Source: Sporomusa acidovorans
Lineage (GTDB): Bacteria; Bacillota; Negativicutes; Sporomusales; Sporomusaceae
Reading direction: 5' to 3' (one strand)
DNA: 64,000 nucleotides
NCBI RefSeq assembly: GCF_002257695.2
Contig: NZ_CP155571.1
Shown: piece by piece, positions 24,115 to 33,637 of the stretch
How the letters are laid out: the number at the start of each line of letters is the position of its first letter
Numbering within the stretch: the stretch's first letter is position 1
Program-made: the position numbers and the translations under genes
Notes under the pieces: generated by a model
Told to the model about the DNA's origin: nothing
What the model saw: only the letters and a program-made list of their open reading frames with translations
Database searches by the model: none

Positions 24115-26735
24115 GTTGTTAGGCTACCTATAAGGATTTGAAACCGCTATTGCGGCTGCCGGAATAGATAATGCCGCCATGTTGTTAGGCTACCTATAAG
24201 GATTTGAAACCTTCCATAAGCTTCCATATAAGCCTGAGTAGCATTTCGGTTGTTAGGCTACCTATAAGGATTTGAAACCTCGATAATCAGGGAAAGGCAT
24301 TTAATATGGGCATTGTTGTTAGGCTACCTATAAGGATTTGAAACGATGAGAATACAAAAGTCGGAGAATATGGGAAAAATCGTTGTTAGGCTACCTATAA
24401 GGATTTGAAACATCAAGAAATGCAGAAGTATTGAGGCGAGTAAATGACAGTTGTTAGGCTACCTATAAGGATTTGAAACAATATAGCAATAAATTTAAAC
24501 GATGGTTTTCTAGGTGGTTGTTAGGCTACCTATAAGGATTTGAAACTTCCCTCCTTCTTAAACTCCCAGGAATTATTGCCTTGTTGTTAGGCTACCTATA
24601 AGGATTTGAAACTTACCTTCAGCGGAAATAGTCTAAGAGAAAAGCCGGGTTGTTAGGCTACCTATAAGGATTTGAAACAGAAGCATATTGCCGAGGGAAT
24701 CAAGGCCCAAATAATGTTGTTAGGCTACCTATAAGGATTTGAAACCACTCAGGATTTGCGGTTCTCATTGCCAACTTTTGATAGTTGTTAGGCTACCTAT
24801 AAGGATTTGAAACTTTATGTGATAATATGGATACATCAGATAAATAAACGTTGTTAGGCTACCTATAAGGATTTGAAACCTATGATCGGCGCAAGGCATA
24901 TATCGAATTATCTTCAGGTTGTTAGGCTACCTATAAGGATTTGAAACGGAGACCGCCAAGCAATATCGCAATCAGGCGCAAAGTTGTTAGGCTACCTATA
25001 AGGATTTGAAACCCTCTATCCGGGTCATGTACAGAAAGGCCTGCCTCCGTTGTTAGGCTACCTATAAGGATTTGAAACTCTTTCTGATCGGAGGACAGTC
25101 TACCTACCTGGCGGGTTGTTAGGCTACCTATAAGGATTTGAAACCTGCGAATAGGTCAGCGCCCGCAAGTATTGGCTTTGCCAGTTGTTAGGCTACCTAT
25201 AAGGATTTGAAACCTATGATCGGCGCAAGGCATATATCGAATTATCTTCGGTTGTTAGGCTACCTATAAGGATTTGAAACTACATTGTAGTTGGAGAGGA
25301 GGAAAACAATGAATAGTTGTTAGGCTACCTATAAGGATTTGAAACCCTCATAACCACCATTGGGATCATGAGTAGAAGGATGTTGTTAGGCTACCTATAA
25401 GGATTTGAAACTGGGTAACATCTACTTGTTTCTTATCTATTAACATGTTGTTAGGCTACCTATAAGGATTTGAAACCCGGCTGGCGGCGACTGGCGGGAT
25501 CTGCAGAACATGTTGTTAGGCTACCTATAAGGATTTGAAACGCGGCTAAAGGTGGCACTGCATTGCCTATTGCTTCCGTTGTTAGGCTACCTATAAGGAT
25601 TTGAAACTAGACAACATTCCTTGGGCAGAATTAGATTGTTTTTGGTTGTTAGGCTACCTATAAGGATTTGAAACCTATGCCGCCTAGCCATTTCATCCGC
25701 ATAATGTCGCTGTTGTTAGGCTACCTATAAGGATTTGAAACTCGGTTTTCAGATCGACAAAGCCCAGCTTTCCCTTGTGTTGTTAGGCTACCTATAAGGA
25801 TTTGAAACCCACGATTCTCCGTGATTCAGGCGTATCGATGGAAGTTGTTAGGCTACCTATAAGGATTTGAAACGCTGCAATAGCTGTTACCCCATGCTGC
25901 CTAAGTTCCTTGTTGTTAGGCTACCTATAAGGATTTGAAACGCGAAGAAAGCGTCATATTCGGCGGCAATAGTTCGCTTGTTGTTAGGCTACCTATAAGG
26001 ATTTGAAACCCATTTCGGCACCAACCAGTAATTTCCTACAGAAAGGTTGTTAGGCTACCTATAAGGATTTGAAACTGACTGTACGTTGCACTTGAGAAGG
26101 TTTACGGCCTGGTTGTTAGGCTACCTATAAGGATTTGAAACCTGCAACCGATACTGTAACATGACTTTTTTAATGTTGTTGTTAGGCTACCTATAAGGAT
26201 TTGAAACCAAGAGTTTTCCAAAGATAAAATCTATGATGCGGTCGTTGTTAGGCTACCTATAAGGATTTGAAACTCTGGAAGATTATTCGTTTTATCTGTA
26301 TCTTTATGATTGTTGTTAGGCTACCTATAAGGATTTGAAACAAAGCCTCTTCGTCCAGTTCCCTGCGGCTGCGGCCGCGTTGTTAGGCTACCTATAAGGA
26401 TTTGAAACGCAGGATAGGGCGAAAGAATTGGGGGGCAGAATCCGTTGTTAGGCTACCTATAAGGATTTGAAACTGTGTCGGTAAGCTGCAGCGGTCCCGC
26501 ATTGACCGTTGTTAGGCTACCTATAAGGATTTGAAACAACAAATGGACTTTCTGGCGCCTAACCTTCTCCGAATGTTGTTAGGCTACCTATAAGGATTTG
26601 AAACTTTAAATCGCATTGCGAAAACTCAATTTATAAATTCGTTGTTAGGCTACCTATAAGGATTTGAAACCAAGGCTTGTCCGTACTACCATTCAGCCTA
26701 CGCCAGTTGTTAGGCTACCTATAAGGAATTGAAAC
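24115..26735 (+). CRISPR. CRISPR array 1 (about 40 repeats)
   Basis: 30-bp repeats beginning GTTGTTAGGCTACC and ending GGATTTGAAAC, with ~36-38-bp spacers; counted by eye as 40 repeats and 39 spacers. The last repeat (26706-26735) has GGAATTGAAAC, marking the old end. Transcribed rightward from leader 1. Spacers at 24880-24917 and 25214-25250 are duplicates. The repeat end (ATTGAAAC/TTTGAAAC class) and the cas set are typical of subtype I-B; mature crRNAs would carry the last 8 repeat bases as 5' handle. Confidence 0.98.
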
Positions 26736-26904
26736 TAAATATAACATCCCAATGAGTTCAAAGTTTTTACGGGATTAAGAACAAAAAACTCCGTACGCAG
26801 TAAGACTTATAGATTATTTTTTAAAATCAGTGGTAGTTACTTGCTTTTCATTATTAATTTTGCTACAATGTAATTACAAAGTAATTACGTTAAAGGGTGA
26901 TTAG

Positions 26905-27150
26905 ATGAAAGCAGATGTTATTAAAATTGGTAATTCAAAAGGAATAAGATTACCGGCATCAATTCTTAAACAATGTGGTATTGACAAAAAAGTCGAAATT
27001 GAAATTAGACATAATAATATAATCTTAAGACCAGTAAAACAACCACGCGAAGGTTGGTCTGCTGCTTTTAAGGAAATGAGCAAACGCGGAGATGATCAAT
27101 TACTTATTCCAGAAATTGACGTTGAAATCTTGGAGGAATGGGATAAATGA
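26905..27150 (+). CDS. mazE: MazE-like antitoxin (AbrB fold)
   Basis: 81 aa. N-terminal SpoVT/AbrB DNA-binding domain (VIKIGNSKGIRLPASILKQCGI, then VEIEIRHNNIILRPV) and a C-terminal tail (GWSAAFKEMSKRGDDQLL...) expected to wrap the toxin. AAAGGGTG upstream; the stop overlaps the toxin start by ATGA. It begins 170 bp after CRISPR array 1. A TTTTGC...TACAAT-like promoter lies just upstream (26857-26875). Confidence 0.93.
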   Translation: MKADVIKIGNSKGIRLPASILKQCGIDKKVEIEIRHNNIILRPVKQPREGWSAAFKEMSKRGDDQLLIPEIDVEILEEWDK

Positions 27151-27470
27151 TTGATCAGTATTCGGTATATTGGGTAGATTTAAACCCTACCAAAGGTGCA
27201 GAAATCAATAAAATGAGACCCTGTGTAGTAATCTCGCCCCCAGAAATGAATATTCACTTAAAAACCATCATAATTGCACCAGTCACAAGCAAGGGACGTG
27301 ATAGATACCCTACGAGACTAAAAATGGATATTGACAATATAACTGGATGGATCGTGTTGGATCAGATTCGAGCAATTGATAAGACACGGTTATGTGATTT
27401 TATTGGAAATTTAAGTGCCGAGGAAATAATAACATTAAAAGACATAATAAAGGAAATGTTGGTAGATTAA
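27147..27470 (+). CDS. mazF: MazF-like mRNA interferase toxin
   Basis: 107 aa PemK/MazF family. Typical YSVYWVDLNPTKGAEINKMRPCVVISP start (Arg in the catalytic MRPCVV), IIIAPVTSK central strand with catalytic Thr, and VLDQIRAIDKTRL. Complete and coupled to the antitoxin. Sequence-specific mRNA cleavage and autoregulation by MazE/MazEF at the promoter are known for the family; the cut site is not predictable. Confidence 0.93.
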   Translation: MIDQYSVYWVDLNPTKGAEINKMRPCVVISPPEMNIHLKTIIIAPVTSKGRDRYPTRLKMDIDNITGWIVLDQIRAIDKTRLCDFIGNLSAEEIITLKDIIKEMLVD

Positions 27471-27849
27471 CATACCAAATCAGAGCTATCCAAACAAGGG
27501 ATTAATCAATTTTTTCTAGATAGTGGCTACAAACGCGCTCAAAAAAGATGGTTAAGAAAATTTGGGGTGCCCTTCAAAGTAGTAAAGGATTATTGGGGAT
27601 CTGCATCTAACCATATGATCTGGCTTTGTAAAGTAAGCAATAGATCCATCAGATAGCAGCAGTCCAGAGAACTAGTTCCCAGTTCCGAAGAATATCGTTT
27701 CATCCTGAAATCGTTATCCACATTTAACTTAGAGGAAGCATAGTACATTTCGTGACCACACGCCTGCTGGGTTCGTCTGGTGGGCGATATATTTTTTTGT
27801 CACTTTATTATTAAAGAACATATTATGTAAAAACAGGAGGTGTGGAATT
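27471..27849. other. Gene-poor gap after mazF
   Basis: 379 bp with no convincing gene. It holds a hairpin element at 27761-27787 (CGCCTGCTGGGTTCGTCTGG then TGGGCG, followed by T-run) that recurs at 60410-60437. Confidence 0.5.
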
Positions 27850-27996
27850 GTGTCTGAAGAAGATCGTAATATCATGAGTGCATTTAAAAAACGATTGGAA
27901 AAATTGGAAAATCAAATCGGAGAAATAAATAGAAATGTTAGCGAGATCCTTCAAATAGTTCGTAAAAGAGAAGAAGGAAAGAGCCAAGGGGATTAA
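27850..27996 (+). CDS. 48-aa coiled-coil protein
   Basis: GTG start 11 nt after AACAGGAGGTGT, a strong ribosome site. The peptide is a single amphipathic heptad helix (FKKRLEKLENQIGEINRNVS...ILQIVRKREEG). No family recognised. Followed by a short GC-rich hairpin (CCCTGCACTTGCGGGG) and T-rich tail. Confidence 0.6.
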   Translation: MSEEDRNIMSAFKKRLEKLENQIGEINRNVSEILQIVRKREEGKSQGD

Positions 27997-28136
27997 TGCC
28001 TTATTCCTAGCCCTGCACTTGCGGGGCTTGTTTATTGACTAGACTCTGTTTTATAATACGTTTACTGAATATCAAAAAAAGGAAAAAATGTATTATTGTA
28101 GAAATAATACAAAAATATGATAAGGAGGGGGACAGT

Positions 28137-29150
28137 GTGGTATATAAGAAGCTTATTTTCCTAGTAATTATGTGCTTCTTGGCCACAATGGCGATGACAG
28201 GATGCGATATGAAAGATAAAGAGAAGGCTGTTTCTGCGAAATATCCAGTCAAACCGATTACGGTTATTGTTCCTTATACTGCAGGTGGAAGTACAGATAT
28301 AATGGTACGGGCAATGGAGAAGACGGCAATAAAATATATGGATCAGCCACTGATTATTACTAATATACCAGGGGGTGGAGGTAACATAGGTTGGAATGAA
28401 TTGGCTGGGGCTAATCCTGACGGTTATACTCTTGGTGCAGTAGGTACTGGAACAATTTTGCAAACACTTTATGGTCAGACAAGGTATCATTACGTTACGG
28501 CCTTAGATCCGATAGTTCAGGTAGCGGACTTTCCCATAGTTGTGGCGGTTAGAGCAGATCAGCCATGGCAAAATATCGGGGAATTAATCGAATTCGCAAA
28601 AGTGCATCCGGGAGAAATAAAGTTTGGCCATTCGGGTGTAGGCTTGGCTGTGCATATTACTGGGGAAATGTTTGCTAAGGAGGCTGACATTAGTATTGTA
28701 CCTGTTCCATTTAGGGGAGATTCAGAAGGAATAGCTGCTCTGCTGGGCGGGCATATTCAACTTTTGTTTGGGACCGCGGGAATAAAAGAGCATATTACTA
28801 GTGGTAATGTTCGAGTGTTGGCAGTTGCATCTGAGAAACGGTCAACTATTCCCGAACTTAAGGATGTACCAACGTTAAAAGAGCAGGGAATAAATGTTAC
28901 GTTTAGTATTTGGCAGGGAATTGCAGCGCCTAAAACGTTGCCAACTGATGTCAAGATACAGTTGGCTGAAATTTTCAAAAAAACAGTAAACGATCCGGAA
29001 TTTAAGAATCTTGCGGAAGAAATGGGAATGTCGGTAGATTACATAGGGCCACAAGAATTTAGTGAAAAATGGATAAACGAATATACCAGACTTGAAAAAG
29101 TCCTAAAAGAGACCGGTATTGTCGACCAGATTGCGGAGCAAAAAAAATAG
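28137..29150 (+). CDS. TctC-type solute-binding lipoprotein
   Basis: 338 aa. Lipoprotein signal with lipobox ending MTGC, then the tripartite tricarboxylate transporter receptor fold: YPVKPITVIVPYTAGGSTDIMVR opening, PGGGGNIGWNELA, and C-terminal NDPEFKNLAEEMGMSVDYIGPQEF. GTG at 28137 follows AAGGAGGGGG; the in-frame upstream extension has no ribosome site. No TctA/TctB membrane genes are nearby, so it is an orphan receptor. A truncated paralogue lies at 35537. Confidence 0.9.
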   Translation: MVYKKLIFLVIMCFLATMAMTGCDMKDKEKAVSAKYPVKPITVIVPYTAGGSTDIMVRAMEKTAIKYMDQPLIITNIPGGGGNIGWNELAGANPDGYTLGAVGTGTILQTLYGQTRYHYVTALDPIVQVADFPIVVAVRADQPWQNIGELIEFAKVHPGEIKFGHSGVGLAVHITGEMFAKEADISIVPVPFRGDSEGIAALLGGHIQLLFGTAGIKEHITSGNVRVLAVASEKRSTIPELKDVPTLKEQGINVTFSIWQGIAAPKTLPTDVKIQLAEIFKKTVNDPEFKNLAEEMGMSVDYIGPQEFSEKWINEYTRLEKVLKETGIVDQIAEQKK

Positions 29151-29393
29151 GGGAATTGGGAGTAAAAAAAGGATTTAGAAGACTCATGGGGACGGTACTT
29201 ACGATTCATTCGTTCTCAATTCAATAGACTTGTCCGTGTCCGTCCTAGTTTAAAACGAATCGTTGAAAACGTCCCGTGCGAGTCCTGGGGACAGAATACA
29301 CGTACAACAAAATAAATCTATTGTTTTATGCATAAAAGCAAAGCCTGAATTTCTGATTTTTACAAGGAACCAGAGGAGGTACATGTTTCTATT

Positions 29394-29426
29394 GTACATT
29401 CCTTTTAATTTATAAGGAATTGAAAC
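29394..29426 (+). repeat. Solo CRISPR-like repeat B
   Basis: GTACATTCCTTTTAATTTA followed by TAAGGAATTGAAAC; the 3' end equals the terminal-repeat variant of array 1. Same extended sequence class as solo repeat A at 22046, including an upstream TTTCTAT. No adjacent copy. Confidence 0.6.
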
Positions 29427-29621
29427 GTTGGTCGATTAGTGCTAGACCCGGAAGTAAGAGTTTAACCAATCGAAAATTGCTAAAATTCTACTCGGCGTTT
29501 TAGTGCTTGCACAGTACAGGGGACTACTATGTAGTAACTGCCGTAAACCCTATATTTAGCTTTTGAAAAAATTATTAGCTTTAAAATGGTTCCAGTAGCT
29601 TAATGCACCGAACTGATCACT

Positions 29622-29658
29622 GCCACCTGCCAGGTAACTGGTGGGTGGCTTTTCTATT
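29622..29658 (+). terminator. Hairpin GCCACC/GGGTGGC
   Basis: GCCACCTGCCAGGTAACTGG then TGGGTGGC with a T-rich tail (TTTTCTATTATT); terminator-like, not next to an obvious gene. Confidence 0.55.
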
Positions 29659-30289
29659 ATTGTCCTATTAATAAAATTGTATAGTATTATAGAATGCAAC
29701 CATCATAAGTCTTTTTTTTATGTTTTTTGATATTTTTAGAATGATTTCACCAAAAACTTCACACGAAAATTGCGCACTTGTGCAATTTCTGGTATGAAAA
29801 TAACACATATAAAACATCTTCAGAGTATAAATAAAAGAATGATAATAATGAGTACACATCTGTAGTTCTAGAGATTTCGGCATTTTTCCTATTTGTGATA
29901 AATACTATGTTGCCTTTGGCATGTTTCTTGCTTTTATAGTTGGTATCGAATGCTTAAGAGTGAAGCGGCAGATTTCTATCAATAATCTCTAAATTGCTTG
30001 AGATACTAAATGACGTTTCCAATAAGGTGAAGAAATCGGTCTTAAAGTTAATCAAAAGTCAACTCCAGCACTGGTTTACAGGACTACCTAACTATATTAA
30101 GGCTTTCCTGCCTAATTTGGGCTGCGAAAGTTGAGTTATATAACAAGTAAATACTCAATGGAGTGATAATACAATTAACGTGGCAATGGAATTCAAGATA
30201 TTAGATGGAAAATTCTAAAAATATTTAAGATAACTTAAGTAGTAAGATGTTTTTAGTTGTAAGTATGCACTAAAAAACAAAAAATACTG

Positions 30290-30408
30290 TATTAAAGGCA
30301 AACTTATTGAAAGATAAGGACGCAAAGCCGTGGGTCTAAAGATAGTTTTATCAATGACTGCCAGGTTGCATCAGAGAATTGTATGATGATGTCCCTGGCA
30401 GTTTTTTA
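30290..30408 (+). promoter_or_regulatory. Cyclic-di-GMP-I (GEMM) riboswitch with terminator
   Basis: GEMM signature: AAAGGCAAAC, TTGAAAGATAAGGACGCAAAGCC, GGGTCTAAAG and the tetraloop-receptor side CTGCCAGGTTGCAT. The aptamer's 3' arm ACTGCCAGG (30357-30365) also pairs with CCTGGCAGT (30394-30402) followed by six Ts, forming a terminator that competes with the aptamer. c-di-GMP would therefore be expected to favour readthrough into the 47-aa/MCP genes; direction of control is an inference. Confidence 0.92.
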
Positions 30409-30430
30409 TTATTTTAGAGGAGGGAGGCTT

Positions 30431-30574
30431 ATGGTAGATAAACAAGACTTTGAAATGACAAAAGAAGAATTGGAGGAATTAATGAAAAAACTTCCTGAAA
30501 TCCTGAAAGAAATCGAAATGCCGGTAGTATCTGACGAAAAATGTGTGGAAAATGTTAAGGAGCAAAGAATATGA
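30431..30574 (+). CDS. 47-aa acidic protein coupled to the MCP
   Basis: ATG at 30431 with GAGGAGGGAGG upstream; the longer ORF from 30383 would start inside the riboswitch terminator and is rejected. The peptide is charged and helical (KEELEELMKKLPEILKEIEMP). No family recognised. Its stop overlaps the MCP start (ATGA), so the two are translationally coupled and both lie behind the c-di-GMP riboswitch. Confidence 0.7.
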   Translation: MVDKQDFEMTKEELEELMKKLPEILKEIEMPVVSDEKCVENVKEQRI

Positions 30575-32286
30575 TCTTTTTTAACAATATGAAAGTAAAA
30601 TACAAATTAGGAGTTTTAATTTTTATTGCTTTTTTGGCGTTAGGAGTTATCGGTTTCACAGGATATTATTACTTGCAGCAATCGAACACTACTATGAATA
30701 CGCTGTATAAGGACAGACTAATCCCTGTTCGGGATTTAAACGAAAATCGCATGCTTATTGTCAGAGCCAATGCGGCAATCATGGAATTAATGCTTACTAC
30801 CGATGATAATAAAAATAATCAACTTAAAGCAATCATTGAAGATACGGGTAAACGAGCTGCTGCTAATCTGACAGAGCTTGAAAAAATTCATCTTGATGCT
30901 AAAGCTAAGGATTTGTTGAACAAAGTAAACACGGCCAGAGAAAAGTACCGTGAAGCAAGGGAGCAAGTTGTTAGTTTAGCTATGCAAAATAAAAATGCCG
31001 AAGCCTATGCTCAATATGTTGCTAATGTGGATAAACAGTCTACAGAATATATTGAGCTAATGCGCGAGTTTAGTGATTATTATACCGAATTGTCCCGAAA
31101 AATGAACGAGGATAACCAGGCGGCTTTTGGAAAAGCTAACCAAATCACCTTAGGGATTCTGTTGTTGGCTTTTCTCGTATTGGGGGGGAGCAGCTGGTAC
31201 ATAACAAAACTCATAACCCAACCGCTAAATGAGTTGACCTTAGTTTGTGATGAACTTGCCACCGGTGATTTTCGTGATAAGCCGCGTCGGGTTATCAGAA
31301 AGGATGAAATCGGCAAAGTGGCAGATTCTTTGGTAGCTATGCGCAGCAATGTCCGTACGCTGATGAAGAAAATTGACGTGTCCGTTGAGCAGGTGGCTGC
31401 CGCTTCTGAGGAATTGACGGCTAGCGCTGATCAATCGGCTCAGGCGGCCACGCAGGTGGCTGGCTCTATTGTCGCTGTGGCGCAAGGCATGGGAGAACAG
31501 TTGGGTATAACCGGAGATGCTTCGGCAGTCATACGGCAGATGTCGGCGGGTATCCAGCAAATTGCCGCTAACGCCAGCGACGTATCAGGACAATCGGCTT
31601 TAGCCGCACAAAAGGCCAATGAAGGTAATATTGCAGCAGATAAAGCGGTACGGCAAATGGCACACATTGAACAGACAGTTACGAGTTCTGCCGGGATAGT
31701 GGCTAAACTCGGCGAACGGTCGAAAGAAATAGGCCAGATTGTAGATACGATTGCCGGTATTGCTGGTCAAACCAATCTTCTGGCCTTGAATGCCGCCATT
31801 GAAGCAGCACGGGCAGGAGAGCAGGGACGCGGGTTTGCTGTAGTAGCAGAAGAAGTACGTAAATTGGCTGAGCAATCCCAGGAAGCTGCCAAGCAAATTG
31901 CTATACTTATCGGAGAAATTCAAGGGGATACCGGCAAAGCGGTTATCGCTATGGGGGAAGGTTCTCAGGAAGTTAAAATGGGAGCAGAGATAGTCAATGC
32001 TTCAGGTCTAGCTTTTAATGAAATTGCTAAGTTAGTAACGCAAGTATCCGATCAGATCAAAGACATGTCTACGGCCGTAGACCAAATGGCAACCGGCAGT
32101 CAGCAGATTGTCAGTTCAGTACACCAAATTGATGAGTTAAGTAAAAAAGCTTCCGGCGAAGCACAAAGCGTTTCAGCCGCTACCGAAGAGCAATCTGCAT
32201 CAATGGAGGAAATAGCTGCTTCCAGCCAAGCTTTAGCTAATCTTGCTATGGATTTAAGGGACGCAGTCAATAAGTTTCAAGTTTAA
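30571..32286 (+). CDS. Methyl-accepting chemotaxis protein
   Basis: 571 aa. TM1 (~residues 12-32), a periplasmic four-helix-bundle (4HB_MCP) sensor (~33-185), TM2 (~190-210), HAMP (~211-265) and a cytoplasmic signalling domain with the hairpin tip EIGQIVDTIAGIAGQTNLLALNAAIEAARAGEQGRGFAVVAEEVRKLAEQS. Methylation-type Glu/Gln pairs are visible. It passes ligand signals to CheA/CheW, neither of which is in the window. The second gene after the GEMM riboswitch, so its level should follow c-di-GMP. Confidence 0.95.
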   Translation: MIFFNNMKVKYKLGVLIFIAFLALGVIGFTGYYYLQQSNTTMNTLYKDRLIPVRDLNENRMLIVRANAAIMELMLTTDDNKNNQLKAIIEDTGKRAAANLTELEKIHLDAKAKDLLNKVNTAREKYREAREQVVSLAMQNKNAEAYAQYVANVDKQSTEYIELMREFSDYYTELSRKMNEDNQAAFGKANQITLGILLLAFLVLGGSSWYITKLITQPLNELTLVCDELATGDFRDKPRRVIRKDEIGKVADSLVAMRSNVRTLMKKIDVSVEQVAAASEELTASADQSAQAATQVAGSIVAVAQGMGEQLGITGDASAVIRQMSAGIQQIAANASDVSGQSALAAQKANEGNIAADKAVRQMAHIEQTVTSSAGIVAKLGERSKEIGQIVDTIAGIAGQTNLLALNAAIEAARAGEQGRGFAVVAEEVRKLAEQSQEAAKQIAILIGEIQGDTGKAVIAMGEGSQEVKMGAEIVNASGLAFNEIAKLVTQVSDQIKDMSTAVDQMATGSQQIVSSVHQIDELSKKASGEAQSVSAATEEQSASMEEIAASSQALANLAMDLRDAVNKFQV

Positions 32287-32351
32287 GTGATTAGTACCTG
32301 AATAAAGAAACTTATAGCTACAATTGAAATAATGAACATGCAGTGGTATAG

Positions 32352-32381
32352 GGAAAGCCCATGGTCCTAGATTGGGCTTCC
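32352..32381 (+). terminator. Hairpin between MCP and CheV genes
   Basis: GGAAAGCCCA / TGGGCTTCC stem (one bulge) without a long T-run; may partially separate MCP and CheV expression. Confidence 0.4.
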
Positions 32382-32418
32382 TTAATGCCAGCGACTATTT
32401 AATTGGGGGAGTAGTGTC

Positions 32419-33321
32419 ATGGGAAACAATAAGGGTATTTTACTTGAGTCAGGTACAAATGAATTTGAGATTATTGAGTTTTCCATAGGCAACGTTTTCT
32501 ATGGCATTAATGTAGCCAAAGTCAGGGAAATAATAAATCTAGTTCCTATTACCGCAGTGCCCAATGCTCATTCGTATATTGATGGGATCATTACCTTGCG
32601 CGGTAAAATAATGCCGCTTGTCAATTTGGCAAAATGTTTGAGCAGTGAAACACAAGCCGTTACGTCTAAAATAATTGTTACTGAAATGAATGGCGTTTTT
32701 AGTGGTTTTAAGGTGGATGAAGTATCGAGAATTCACCGCATATCATGGAAACAGATGGAACCAGCCCCGAATATCTCAGACTCCGACCGGGTTGTCGGGA
32801 TAGTAAAGATGGAGAACCGTTTAATTATTTTATTAGATTTCGAAAAGATTCTATCAGAAGTTAACCCGGAAATCGGCAAAAAATTATCGGCTATACCTGT
32901 TTCGTCGGCAGAGTTGGTTACTATCCGCAAGACCAAAACTATTTTGGTAGCGGAAGATTCACACATGTTAAGAGAATTGTTGCTCAAAACTTTGCAAACA
33001 GCCGGTTATAACACGATTTCTGCAGATAACGGACAACAGGCATGGAATAAATTGGAGGCTATTGCGAGAAACGGGAAATCAGTGGTAGAGCAGATACAAC
33101 TGGTGATTACCGATATTGAAATGCCACAGATGGATGGCCATCATCTTACTAAAAGAATCAAAGAGGACCAAAACTTAAGAGCATTACCGGTAATCATTTT
33201 TTCCTCATTAATTAATGAGGAAATGAGAAGAAAAGGGGAAGCGTTGGGGGCGTACGCACAAATTACTAAGCCTGAGATTGAACAATTAATCAGTATTGTA
33301 GATAAAAAGATTGCGATGTAA
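32419..33321 (+). CDS. cheV: CheV (CheW-receiver fusion)
   Basis: 300 aa. N-terminal CheW-like SH3-type domain (~12-150: FSIGNVFYGINVAKVREII, DGIITLRGKIMPLVNLAKCL) and C-terminal receiver (~174-298: TILVAEDSHMLRELLL, phospho-acceptor Asp in LVITDIEMPQMDG, switch Lys in ITKPE). GGGGGAG precedes ATG. CheV couples chemoreceptors to CheA and adapts by phosphorylation; the adjacent MCP is a likely partner. Confidence 0.94.
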   Translation: MGNNKGILLESGTNEFEIIEFSIGNVFYGINVAKVREIINLVPITAVPNAHSYIDGIITLRGKIMPLVNLAKCLSSETQAVTSKIIVTEMNGVFSGFKVDEVSRIHRISWKQMEPAPNISDSDRVVGIVKMENRLIILLDFEKILSEVNPEIGKKLSAIPVSSAELVTIRKTKTILVAEDSHMLRELLLKTLQTAGYNTISADNGQQAWNKLEAIARNGKSVVEQIQLVITDIEMPQMDGHHLTKRIKEDQNLRALPVIIFSSLINEEMRRKGEALGAYAQITKPEIEQLISIVDKKIAM

Positions 33322-33384
33322 TCAAAGGTTGACTACAAATCCACTTAACATTATTATTTATCTTTAAATGTCATTATTCGATTA

Positions 33385-33432
33385 ATAAAACCCAGATAAC
33401 AACAGCAAGTCCCATGTTACTGGGTTTTATTT
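33385..33432 (+). terminator. Terminator after cheV
   Basis: AATAAAACCCAG / CTGGGTTTTATT, exact complement around a 24-nt loop with T-rich tail. Confidence 0.85.
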
Positions 33433-33637
33433 TGCGGTTTAAGCTTAATAAATTTTCCTGTAATTATATCTTTATTGCCTCTCTATTATTGGATTCGTTA
33501 GAAGAATTTTTGATTGTACCTATTCTATATTATTTTGACTTTTGATTTCAATATTCGACAAATTTCTCTTAATAAATGCTTCTTTTCATACGATGATTAA
33601 GTAAGTTATTTTATACGAGAAGTAGGAGAGAATATAT

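Larger units (their letters stand above)
29151..30285. other. Intergenic region with REP debris
   Basis: Over 1.1 kb without a supported gene. Contents: REP-like GGGGAC/GTCC segments (29188-29300), solo CRISPR-like repeat B (29394), a terminator-like hairpin (29622), and AT-rich DNA up to the GEMM riboswitch. Confidence 0.5.
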
